Of a stretch of DNA of 64,000 nucleotides, positions 55,594 to 64,000 are shown piece by piece. Numbering within the stretch: position 1 is the first letter of the stretch; each line of letters begins with the position of its first letter. The position numbers were made by a program, and so were the translations under genes. Origin of the DNA: Benincasa hispida (taxonomy: Eukaryota > Streptophyta > Magnoliopsida > Cucurbitales > Cucurbitaceae); the NCBI RefSeq assembly GCF_009727055.1, contig NC_052360.1, positions 71,194,323-71,258,322 of the forward strand. The letters run 5' to 3'. A model generated the notes under the pieces. That model saw only the letters and a list, made by a program, of their open reading frames with translations. It ran no database searches and was not told the DNA's origin.

Positions 55594-57394
55594 AAAATCT
55601 CAAGGCTCCTAAGTGTGCTCCTTGAAGCTGACCGAGAATATAATTTTGATGATGCATGCACCAAAGCATTCAACCCATTGAAAGATGCGCTCATCACCGC
55701 ACCAATCCTGGTTTCGTCGGACTGGACGCAACCATTTGCGTTGATGTGCGATGCTAGCGGTTATGCAGTGGGCGCAATGTTTAGTCGGTGCAAGGACAAG
55801 GTATTGCATCCTATCTATTATGCGAGCAAAACATTGAATAATGCGTAGGAGAACTATACAGCTACGGAGAAGAAAATGCTCGCAGTGGTATTTGCACTGG
55901 AGAAATTTCGTCAGTACTTAATCGGAACAAACGTTGTGGTGTATACGGATCACTCTATGATCAAATATCTGATGACAAAGAAGGATGCGAAACCAAGGCT
56001 TACAGTGGGTGTTACTCCTGCAAGAGAACCAAGTCGTTGATCATTTGTCAAGATTGGAGAACTACGAGGTTCAAGGGAAAGAAAAAGATATTGAGGAAAG
56101 ATTCCCCGATGGTTGTTGATGTCAGTAGATATTAATGTTCCCTGGTATGCGGACATTGTGAACTTCATTGTTTGCGGTCAAATACCAGATGACTATACTT
56201 ACCAGCAGAAGAAGAAGCTAGAACACGACGTCAAATTTTATTTCTTGGACGACCCATTCCTGTATCAACTTGGACCTGATGATATTCTACGTCGATGCAT
56301 TCCTGAGCATGAAGTCAAGCACATTCTAGATCTTTGTCATGAGTCCCCTTATGGAGGACATTTTTAGGGGCAACGGATTGCCCCAAAGGTCCTACAGTGT
56401 GGCTATTTCTGGCCAACACTGTTTAAGGATGCCCATGCCCACGTTGTGCAATGGAACAAATGTCAGAGAATGGGGAATATGTCTAAAAGAAATGAAATGT
56501 CATTAATGTAAATCTTAGAGGTTGAGTTATTCGATGTTTGGGGAATTGACTTCATGGGCCCCATTTCCACCATCAGAAGGTCATCACTATATCCTGATCA
56601 TGGTTAATTACGTATCAAAATGGGTTGAGGCCATCGCATGTGCTAAGAATGATGCGGCCACAATGGCGAAGTTTCTTAAGAAGAATATTTTTGCTCGATA
56701 TGGGACCCCACGGGCCTTAATCAGCGATGAGGGCTCTCACTTTATCAACCGCATAATCACCAACCTGTTGACTAAATTTAACATCAACCATCGAGTTGCA
56801 ACTGCTTATCACCCATAAACTAATGGGCAAGCAGAGATTTCTAACCGAGAGATCAAAACTATCTTGGAGAAGGTAGTCAATACTTCCAAGAAGGATTGGT
56901 CACCCAAGCTTGATGAAGTGCTATGGGCATACAGAACTTCTTATAAAACATCAATTGGCATGTCCCCGTATGCCCTGGTCTTTGGAAAAGCTTGTCATCT
57001 ATCGCTCGAGTTGGAACATAAGGCAATGTGGGCATGCAAGAAGCTGAAGTTTGATTTAGCAAGTGCGGGGAAAGCCCGGAAGATGCAACTGAACCAGCTG
57101 GTCGAATGGCGAAGGGATGCCTATGAAAATGCCAAAATCTATAAGGAGAAAACTAAGAAGTGGCATGACGACAGAATAAATGACCGGACATTCGTCGAAG
57201 TTCAACAGGTATTACTCTTTAACTCACGTTTGCGATTGTTTCCAGGGAAATTTAAGTCTCGTTGGTCTGGGCCATTCAAAATCAAGACTATCTCTCCCCA
57301 CAGTGTAGTGGAACTAACAACCTTGGATGGAAACAACGCGTTCAAAGTCAATGGTCAACGGATTAAGCCTTACTACAAAGGTGACATAGATTGA
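55594..57394 (+). pseudogene. E1 RNase H and integrase, right half of split pol
   Basis: RNase H: ISRLLSVLLEADREYNFDDA, PFALMCDASGYAVGAMFSRC, IYYASKTLNNA, stop at 55846, then [20 protein letters not shown] and [19 protein letters not shown]. Integrase: HILDLCHESPYGGHF, a stop at 56365, GYFWPTLFKDAHAHVVQWNK with the first Cys of the zinc-binding pair replaced by Trp, FDVWGIDFMGP in another frame, LISDEGSHFINRIITNLLTK (second Asp), AYHP stop [13 protein letters not shown] (Glu), [20 protein letters not shown] and a C-terminus [31 protein letters not shown]. Ends at 57392-57394. All three catalytic acidic residues are recognisable but not in one frame. Confidence 0.88.
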
Positions 57395-59207
57395 CGCATG
57401 GATACCATTGTCTTGGGCAAGCAGGATTAACCACTTGCAGGGGATGAGATTGCGGTAATTCTGAGAACTTTTTTTTTTTCAATCAGCACCCCTATCTATG
57501 TTTACTTGCTTTATTTACAACTTTCCTTTACTGCTTTCTAAATTGCGTTATTTACTGCTTATTAGAATTAGCTTTTAATGCTTTCTGTATTTACCTTCAA
57601 TTCAATTTAGTTGAGTATTTCCATGTCATATTTAATTTCTTTAATTTGTATGCATTAGTAGCGTTGTTTTTAAATTTTGTGAATGACTGGATGAAACATT
57701 GAACATCGCAAAGTCTTTTCGACTTGCATAATTGATGAAGTGAACAGGAAAAAAGTGGTATGTAATGCAATGATGGGTGTATTGAGGGACAATAAGAGAC
57801 ATCTTGCATCCATTACACTCAACTGCATTGTGTTGAGTGGTGTTGCACGCATGTGTGTCCTTTGCCCGTCCTTAGCAAAATGCACTATGTCGAGGTAGTT
57901 TTGCGCTAGTAGAAATACCGTGTGCCTGATCCTCCAGAAATGTGTTTAGTTAAGGGGTGTGTTACGGATATGTATGCGTTATTGCCCGTCCTCAGCAAAA
58001 ATGTATTTGCGTTAATGGAAGCGCGGTGTTAACTTTTGATCGTGCACCCATATGAATCAGATTCAAAAGATAAATTCAGTTCATTATTTTTCTGAGTTAA
58101 AGAAATTCTTTGATTCTTTGTACAGGCAGCAATTTTTGTATTGCGTTATTTTTAATTATTTGTATACTTAGTCAATATTCAATACAACTAAGTAGTAATT
58201 CTCTTCTTTTTGCCTGTGCCTTTTTCTTTATCATCTTTTGTCAATATTTGTAATGTTCTTGATCTTTACTTTTGCATTATTCATTGAACTGCCATGATGT
58301 ATAATATGCATTCACTTAGAAAAATTTCCCATACTTTGTAAATTCTAACTAACACTTAGTTAATTCGTAGCTTAGCAATACTTTACTTTTTGCCCTTCAA
58401 AATTCTGCTCAAACCTTATTTTTGAAATTTTTTCTAGGTGTTTGTCTATTCTGTCCAAACAACGCAATGAGAACCTTGCACATCTCTAAATTTGGGAGTA
58501 GGAAAGGTCTGAGTAGATGAGATCAAGATTATGCGGTCATTAAGAAAAATGCGTTCATTTTTCATTTAATATATATATATATATATTCATATCAACTCCA
58601 ATGTCAGTGCAAGGGAAAACCCCAAAAACATTCCCAACCTGATAAGAGTAAGTTGTGAAAGGAACTTGCTCGTAATTGGATGTTCACATGACACCCGTGG
58701 GAGCAAGCCAAAATGAAGGTAGGTTTCCAAGAACAACGCAATATGAAAAGAGAAAAATGCAAAAGAAAATAAAAGAATGCAAGAGACAACTCCTTTGAAA
58801 TTCATGAGTTAAAGTTGAAATTGGCACACAACCGTGGTTGGATGTTCGCATGACACCCGTGGGAACAAGCCAAAAGGAAGAGTGTAACCATGATCAACAA
58901 TCTCTAATGAATGACGCAAAATTTGACCACCACATACAGACGCATCGAGTTGTTTTGATAAAGAAGAGGTAAACATTCTTTTTAAAACTAGAAAAACATT
59001 TTTTTAGCAGAAATTTGTAGTATAGAAGAATAAATTAGGGCTTTGCTATGAATTAGCAAGGATAGAAGGAATTGCGTTGTTAAGTAATGTGCCTAAGCAG
59101 AGCATTCAGAGCAACCAATCGATACAAAAATATAGGAAAGGAATCGAGCTTTATTGCCTTAGTCGAAGATATGCTTGAGGACAAACATATATCTAAATTT
59201 GGGGGTG
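57395..59207 (+). other. 3' untranslated region of E1
   Basis: No ORF X. The part from about 57560 to 58030 matches the E2/A1 linker that follows gag, and the part from 58090 matches the region after ORF X in E2. So E1 has both flanks of the ORF X cassette joined directly. Internal tract AAATTTGGGAGTAGGAAAGG near 58488; terminal AAATTTGGGGGTG at 59195-59207. Confidence 0.75.
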
Positions 59208-59527
59208 TGATAACTTGTAGAAATACAAGTTATTTTTATTGCCTTATATAGATGTTGCGGCCAAAAGAGAGGAAAGTTACGTCAATTGTATGAAAATTGG
59301 CAAAGAAATACAATAATTATAAATTATCATCAATACACCTACTAACACAATTGTGATGGTAGAAAAGGATATCTCAAGTCTGTTTTGTAGGATATCCAGT
59401 CATCGTATGCGCTCATGGCTCAAGAGAGAAAGATTAACGCATCTACATTGCATTGCACCCATCATTCAGGAATGAATAGATTAATCAACGCAATGACAGC
59501 GCATGCGACAATCGATCCAGAGCTTAA
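59208..59527 (+). repeat. Start of the E1 3' LTR, cut by another LTR
   Basis: First 320 bases, perfect terminal hairpin at 59210-59233. A further LTR start follows at 59528, so a second copy was inserted in or recombined into this one. Confidence 0.82.
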
Positions 59528-60827
59528 TGATAACTTGTAGAAATACAAGTTATTTATGCCACCTTATCTAAATATTGCGGCCAAAAGTTAGTAATTATGC
59601 ACCAATTGTATGAAAATTATCCTAGTATTGCAATAATTATAAATGTTTGCGATTACACCCACTAACACCAAAAAGATGGAAGACAAGCCGAACTTTACTC
59701 TATTTTGCAAGAGACCAAGTCACCGCTTGCGTTCAAGGCTCACGAGAGACTAATCAATGCATCTCTGTCAGATTGCGCCCGTCAATCCACAATGAAGAGA
59801 TAAGCTCTTCCTACCATAAAATCCATCCTATCTGGCAAGCAGATCTCCATCGAATCAGTGCCAAGACATTTGCATTTGTTTGTATCTGTTCTATTTCTTT
59901 CATCGTTTTATTTCACTTTCTCATTCTCTTTTCATTCACACATCATGTATCAAACGCTTAATAGACATTTTAAATGTTTCGATAGCTTTCATATACCATT
60001 CTCTGTCTATTTCCGTTCCTCCATTAATCATTTTCTCCATGATGTCATCTTAATCCCCTGATAGTTAATATGAATCAAACAAGTACTTAATCTATGTTAA
60101 AGGTATAAAATGCGTTTAGCTAAGGCATGCTAGATGGCATCTTCACCTGTGAGAGCAGAAGTGAAGATTCCATTCTGATGTAGAATGCGTTAACTAAAGT
60201 GAGTAGTACTTCAAGACATGGAAACAACCATGCGTTCATTACGTTATTCTCTGTTTCAGCACAGACTTGTGGGAACGTGGCCGATCACTAAAAGGTGTAA
60301 GCCAAGAGAAGAACGGAACAATATTTCTAACTTAAATGTAATTGAGAACTTGTGCTGTTTATATCATTTATCTTTCTCTTTCTATTCTGTTCATAAGACT
60401 TTCCGCCATATTCCACGTCGTTGCACAACTTTCACAGCCAGCCTTGACCCCAGCATCTTGTAACATGAAGCCTGTATCTTGTATCATCTAGCTTAGATTT
60501 ATTGTATTTCATTTTATTATCGCATCTTTACTGCTTTACTTTATTTTATCGCAATTTATATACCTGTATAAACATATTTTTAAAGATTGAAAACCTGGTC
60601 GCATATATCATGAATATACCACAATAACCTAAAACAGTCCCTGAGTTCGACCTCGGACCACATCGAGAAACTTGCGGTGGAATTACACTTGGTTCCATCA
60701 TAAGGAAACTTGTGACAATGCATGGCATACTATGTGAACATCCATAATTAACGCATATCTAGCAGTAGTATTGCATCATTTCAAACATAGCACATCATCA
60801 ATCATACCTATCAAAATCTGCGTTCCA
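59528..60827 (+). repeat. Family A LTR with deletion of the promoter region
   Basis: TGATAACTTGTAG start; near 59803 it jumps about 500 bp forward in the LTR (to AAGCTCTTCCTACC), losing the palindrome and the TATA box. It continues to about CGTTCCA at 60827, the normal end with one change. No PBS follows. Confidence 0.78.
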
Positions 60828-61020
60828 ATTGTCGAAAAAAAAAATCATATAAACTCCAATGCCAGCACGAGGGAAAAAAACCAAACCTGATAAGAGTTAA
60901 GTCGTGAAAGGAACCTGCTCGTAGTTGGATGTTTGTATGACACTTGTGGGAGCAAGCCAAAACGAAGGTGGGTTTCCAAGAACGACGCAATATGAAAAGA
61001 AAAAAATAGGAAGGAAAAAA
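60828..61020 (+). other. Misplaced 3' untranslated fragment
   Basis: Matches part of the family A 3' region (TAGTTGGATGTTTGTATGAC; CCAAAACGAAGG), now lying between an LTR end and the middle of ORF X. Either a rearrangement or an assembly join. Confidence 0.6.
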
Positions 61021-62412
61021 AAAAAGAAGAAGTAAAGGGAACACCCCTAATGCGGCGTCACAGGTAGAATGCGCCGCAAGGGTCCACAATTGACCCTCAA
61101 AGATTAATTTTGGCATTGGAAGAGAAAGAGAGAAAAAGAAAAGAAGAGGAGGAGAAGCAAGAAAAGATGAAGATGAGCAAGGTCATCATCGCAGAGGGGG
61201 ATAGAAGAAGAAGATTGGAGTTTGAAGAAATGCGACGCAACAATGAGCTTGCCAGACTTAAAGGGATCCGGAAGCGCGAGGAGGAACAGTGCCTGTTGCT
61301 GGTCTCTGAGCAATTCGAAGAAGAGCACGAGAGAAGAAAGAGAAGAAGAAGAGAGAAGAGAGAAGGAAGAAGGAAGAAGAGGACAGATTGTTGTTGGAGA
61401 AGAAAAGGAAGAAGCGTGAAGCCAATAAGAAGTGCTTATATAAGATCAAGGGCAAAAAGCTCGCTGAGCATGAGAAAGAAGAGCAATGCAGAGAGTAGGA
61501 AAAGAGAGAACGACAAGCAGCCCACCTTGCATTGGCAAAAGGCAAGGCTATAGCAAAAAGCAGGGAACCCACGGTGGCCAAGAAGCGATCATCAAAGAAA
61601 AAGGAGAACGATGATATGTTGATCGAGATGGGCTTCTATCCTATGCCGAATCCACTACCTGACCTCATCACGAGCGTAATTTTGGAGCACAGGTCCGACA
61701 CATTCTACCAGTGCCCATCCATCATAGTGCCTCAGGTAGTACGAAGCTTTTATCATGGGCGCTTACATGGAAATAGGGATGCAGTTACCTTTAAGGGAGA
61801 GACAGAATCCTTCAACGCAAGGGACATCAACGAAATTTATCAAATGAAGGACAACCCTGATGCGTCAGGGAACAAGATTATTGATGTTCCCATAGAAGAG
61901 CAGATGGAGGACACGTTGAAAATACTAGTGCAATCGAGCAAAAAGTGGTCGGTCTCGTTCAAAGGCATCTGCACCTTGGAGTCCAAGTCGTTGCTACCGG
62001 AGGGAAGGCTCTGGGTTTATTTGGTCAAGAAGCGGCCGATCCCAACAACGCATGACAGAACCATATCAAGGGATCGGGTCATGGCCGCATACTGCATAGC
62101 CCGAGCATTCCTATCGATGTTGGGTAGTTGATCGCGAGGCTGATCAGAGCATTAGTGGGACATGTTCGAGGGCAATACTTCTTCTAGTGGATCATTTCAA
62201 GTCTATGTCTGACTATGGGTGTAGGCATTGATGAGGAGCCCATGCCAGAAGTCCATGGCCTCATCAACATAAAAATCTTGAGGATGCTTCTTAAAGATTC
62301 TCCACACTGCCCCGAGCTACCAACAAAGAGGCTTGCGATCGATTTGAATGTGCCTCAAGAGCCAAGGCCCAAAAGACAGCGAAGAGAAGATAAGGGAAAA
62401 GAGAAGGTCCAG
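61021..62412 (+). pseudogene. ORF X fragment: charged middle plus globular domain
   Basis: Collinear with 50600-51960 of E2. MRRHR, LEEKERKRKEEEEKQEK, GDRRRRLEFEEMRRNNELAR, then frame changes near 61325 and 61500. The globular part is the longest intact stretch in the window (61532-62131): KRSSKKKENDDMLIEMGFYP, QCPSIIVPQVVRSFYHGRLH, GETESFNARDINEIYQMKDN, LLPEGRLWVYLVKKRPIPTT and SRDRVMAAYCIA. The next part (62215-62412) gives HGLINIKILRMLLKDSPHCP. It ends exactly at adapter sequence, so the stop at 62413-62415 is not natural. Comparison with E2 shows amino-acid conservation of the globular part greater than of the charged part. Confidence 0.72.
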
Positions 62413-62415
62413 TAA

Positions 62416-62447
62416 CTGTCTCTTATACACATCTAGATGTGTATAAG
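62416..62447. other. Nextera mate-pair junction adapter, partial (32 of 38 bp)
   Basis: CTGTCTCTTATACACATCT (the 19-bp Tn5 mosaic end) followed by the first 13 bases of its reverse complement. This is library adapter, not plant DNA. The join between its flanks is therefore suspect. Confidence 0.97.
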
Positions 62448-62621
62448 TACCCGATCGGAAGCTTTGTGCATAGATCTCTGCTATCGGTGGAGCAAGCCTG
62501 AGAGGGAAGCTCTTCCTACCATCAAATCCATCCTATCCGGCAAGCAGATCTCCATCGAATCGGTGCCAAGACATTGGCGCTTGTTTGTATTTTTTCTATC
62601 TCATTAATCGTTGTATTTCAC
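62448..62621 (+). repeat. Family A LTR fragment between two adapter copies
   Basis: 174 bases matching the transcribed part of the LTR (compare 10482-10655). Bounded on both sides by adapter sequence, so its position here is most likely a chimera. Confidence 0.85.
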
Positions 62622-62659
62622 CTGTCTCTTATACACATCTAGATGTGTATAAGAGACAG
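62622..62659. other. Nextera mate-pair junction adapter, complete 38 bp
   Basis: The 19-bp mosaic end CTGTCTCTTATACACATCT immediately followed by its exact reverse complement. That precise 38-bp duplicate is the circularisation junction made by the Nextera mate-pair kit. Confidence 0.99.
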
Positions 62660-62760
62660 GTCCAATGGTGCCCCTACATCTCCGACAGCACTTAAATTTT
62701 GAAGAAGCGCCCCTTGCACCACCTCAAAATCCGCCAGATCCCCCTGCTCCTCAACCTTAA
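62660..62760 (+). pseudogene. ORF X C-terminal 33 codons
   Basis: VPLHLRQHLNFEEAPLAPPQ, then NPPDPPAPQP and a stop at 62758-62760, matching the end of ORF X in A1 (14850-14941). It begins right after the adapter, so it should not be read as joined to the fragment ending at 62412. Confidence 0.7.
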
Positions 62761-63893
62761 TATTTACACTTTCTTCCAATACGATTTTTTTTTATGTGAC
62801 CATTTTTTATTTGTATTTAATTCATTTATTCTTTGTAAGTTAATCAAATTCTTTTACTCTTGTACAGGCAATGAAATTTTTTTTAATGCATTCATTTATA
62901 CTTATTTGTATACGTTGTTAGTATTCAATACAATTAAAGTACATATTCAATCCATTTTTGCCTATGCCTTTTTCTTTATCATCCTTTGTCAATTGTTGTA
63001 ATGTACTTAATCTTTTGTTTTTACGATCTCCATTGTGTTACTACGATGTAGTACATGTTTATACTTAGAAACATTTCCCAAACTTAGTAATTTCTGACTA
63101 ACACTTAGTTAATTATTAGTTTAGCAGTACTTTACCTTTTATCTTTCAAAGTTCTGCTCAAACCTTCTTTTTGAAATTTTCTTCTAAGTGTTTGTCTAAT
63201 CTCTCCAAACAATGCAATGAGGACCTTGCTCTTCTTTAACTTTGGGGGTGGGGAAGATCTAAGCAGATGATTAAGAACATGCATCTATTTTCATATAAAA
63301 AAAAATTATGCAAAACTCCAATGTCAGCGCAAGGGAAAACCTCGAAACTGTCCCAACCTGATAAGAGTTTAGTTGTGAAAGGAGTCTGCTTGTAGTTGGA
63401 TGTTCGTATGACACCTGTAGGAGAAAGCCAAAACGAAGGTAGGTTTCCAAGAACAACGCAATATAATAATAATAATAAAAATGAAATAATAAATGCAAGA
63501 GACAATTCCTCTGAAATTCATGGGTTAAAGTTGAAATTGGCACACAACCGTAGTTGGATGTCCGCATGACACCCGTGGGGATAAGCTAAAACGAAGAGTG
63601 TAACCATGATCAGCAGTCTTTAAAAAAATAAATGACGAAAAGTTTTGCTCACCGCATGTAGATATATCAAGTTGTTTTGACAAAGAAGAGATAAACATTC
63701 TATTTTGAAAATATAAAAGAGCATTTTTTAGCAGAATTTTGTCATATAGAAGAATAAAGTAAGGCTTGCTAAGAATTAGCAAGGATAGACGGAAAGTGCG
63801 ATGTCAAGAAATGTGCCAAAGTGTAACATTCGGAGCAACCAATCGTCGGAAAAATAGAGGATAGGAATTGAGCATGATTGCCTTAGTAGAAGA
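62761..63893 (+). other. Family A 3' untranslated region
   Basis: Collinear with 14942-16075. Internal tract AACTTTGGGGGTGGGG near 63238. It breaks off in TAGTAGAAGA, about 40 bases before the expected terminal polypurine tract. Confidence 0.75.
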
Positions 63894-64000
63894 TGTTGGA
63901 TCGATATGACAACCCTAGAGGAGGGGTGAATAGGGTTTAATTAAACTTTTTTTTCTAAATTAACCCAATTAAACTAATTAATATACTTTTTATAAATAAT
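63894..64000 (+). repeat. Probable start of another LTR, runs off the window
   Basis: TGTTGGATCGATATGACAAC followed by CCCTAGAGGAGGGGTGAATA replaces family A sequence abruptly. TG start and the abrupt join suggest the 5' end of an inserted LTR. The motif with GGGTGAATAGGG is one I recall from plant retrotransposons. Too little sequence to classify. Confidence 0.45.

Larger units (their letters stand above)
42414..59527 (+). mobile_element. Family A element E1, pol-bearing, split by nested E2
   Basis: Left part 42414-45313 (gag C-terminus, protease, RT), interrupted by E2 (45314-55593), right part 55594-59207 (RNase H, integrase, 3' untranslated region) and the first 320 bases of its 3' LTR (59208-59527). 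The RT/RNase H reading continues across the insertion (FYRRFIRNFSQI on the left; ISRLLSVLLEADREYN on the right), which shows both parts are one element. It is the only copy in the window with a nearly complete pol. The 5' LTR and gag N-terminus are missing. Confidence 0.8.

Noticed and set aside
45304..55600. A 5-bp target duplication around E2 (ATCGC left, ATCGT near 55586-55590)
   Set aside because: Accepting it would require moving the LTR end away from the position given by the 5' LTR; with the better-supported ends the flanks ATCGC and AAAAT do not match.
62413..62447. Inverted repeat around 62416-62447 and 62622-62659 as a small transposon end or terminator
   Set aside because: The sequence is the Tn5 mosaic end pair used in library preparation, so it is technical.

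Overview
The window looks like repeat-rich, gene-poor plant nuclear DNA. I see no ordinary host gene, no tRNA or rRNA gene, no CRISPR array and no bacterial-style operon. Almost everything recognisable is an LTR retrotransposon, or a fragment of one, decayed by stops, frameshifts, deletions and nested insertion. Primer-binding sites matching plant initiator-Met and Asp tRNAs, Ty3/gypsy and Ty1/copia gag-pol proteins, and LTR promoters with TATAAATA boxes point to a flowering plant. The copia and gypsy protein types resemble those common in dicots. A cucurbit is my guess, with low confidence.

Layout: 1-2060 has nothing I recognise, followed by a 100-N gap. 2161-6407 is the 5' half of a minus-strand gypsy element (LTR, PBS, gag, protease). 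6408-21153 is a pile of copies of one Athila-like family (here family A; LTR about 1.8 kb, starting TGATAACTTG and carrying a terminal hairpin), including element A1 at 9782-16402. 21154-25565 is broken copia material. 25566-28566 holds further family A fragments in both orientations. 28567-32696 is a gag-only, pol-less gypsy-like element with an extra zinc-knuckle ORF ahead of gag. 32697-35700 is family A arranged integrase end, LTR, two PBS copies, gag start. 35730-40988 is a gypsy element cut by a minus-strand LTR of the 28567 family (40989 to about 42300). 42414-59527 is a pol-bearing family A element (E1) whose reverse transcriptase is split at 45313/55594 by a 10.3-kb family A element (E2, 45314-55593). 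From 59528 to 63893 family A pieces are scrambled, and two stretches of Nextera mate-pair junction adapter show that part of this order is an assembly artefact. A different LTR probably starts at 63894.

How the parts relate: E1 has gag, protease, RT, RNase H and integrase. E2 and A1 lack pol at the same place and instead carry gag plus a long 3' ORF (ORF X) with a very charged middle and a globular C-terminal domain. They share LTR ends, the tRNA-Asp PBS type and the polypurine tract with E1. The simplest reading is an autonomous/non-autonomous pair, with E2-type copies moved by E1-type enzymes. ORF X is preceded by its own TATA box at a conserved distance from its ATG in both copies, so it may be a captured or independently expressed gene.

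The most notable structural signals are a hairpin exactly at the LTR terminus with a compensatory base-pair change in a diverged relative, a second hairpin in the transcribed LTR leader with covariation between copies, duplicated PBS copies in two relatives, and a duplicated polypurine tract in most copies. All alignments were made by eye. Boundaries of truncated pieces are good to perhaps 10-30 bases unless an LTR end is named.
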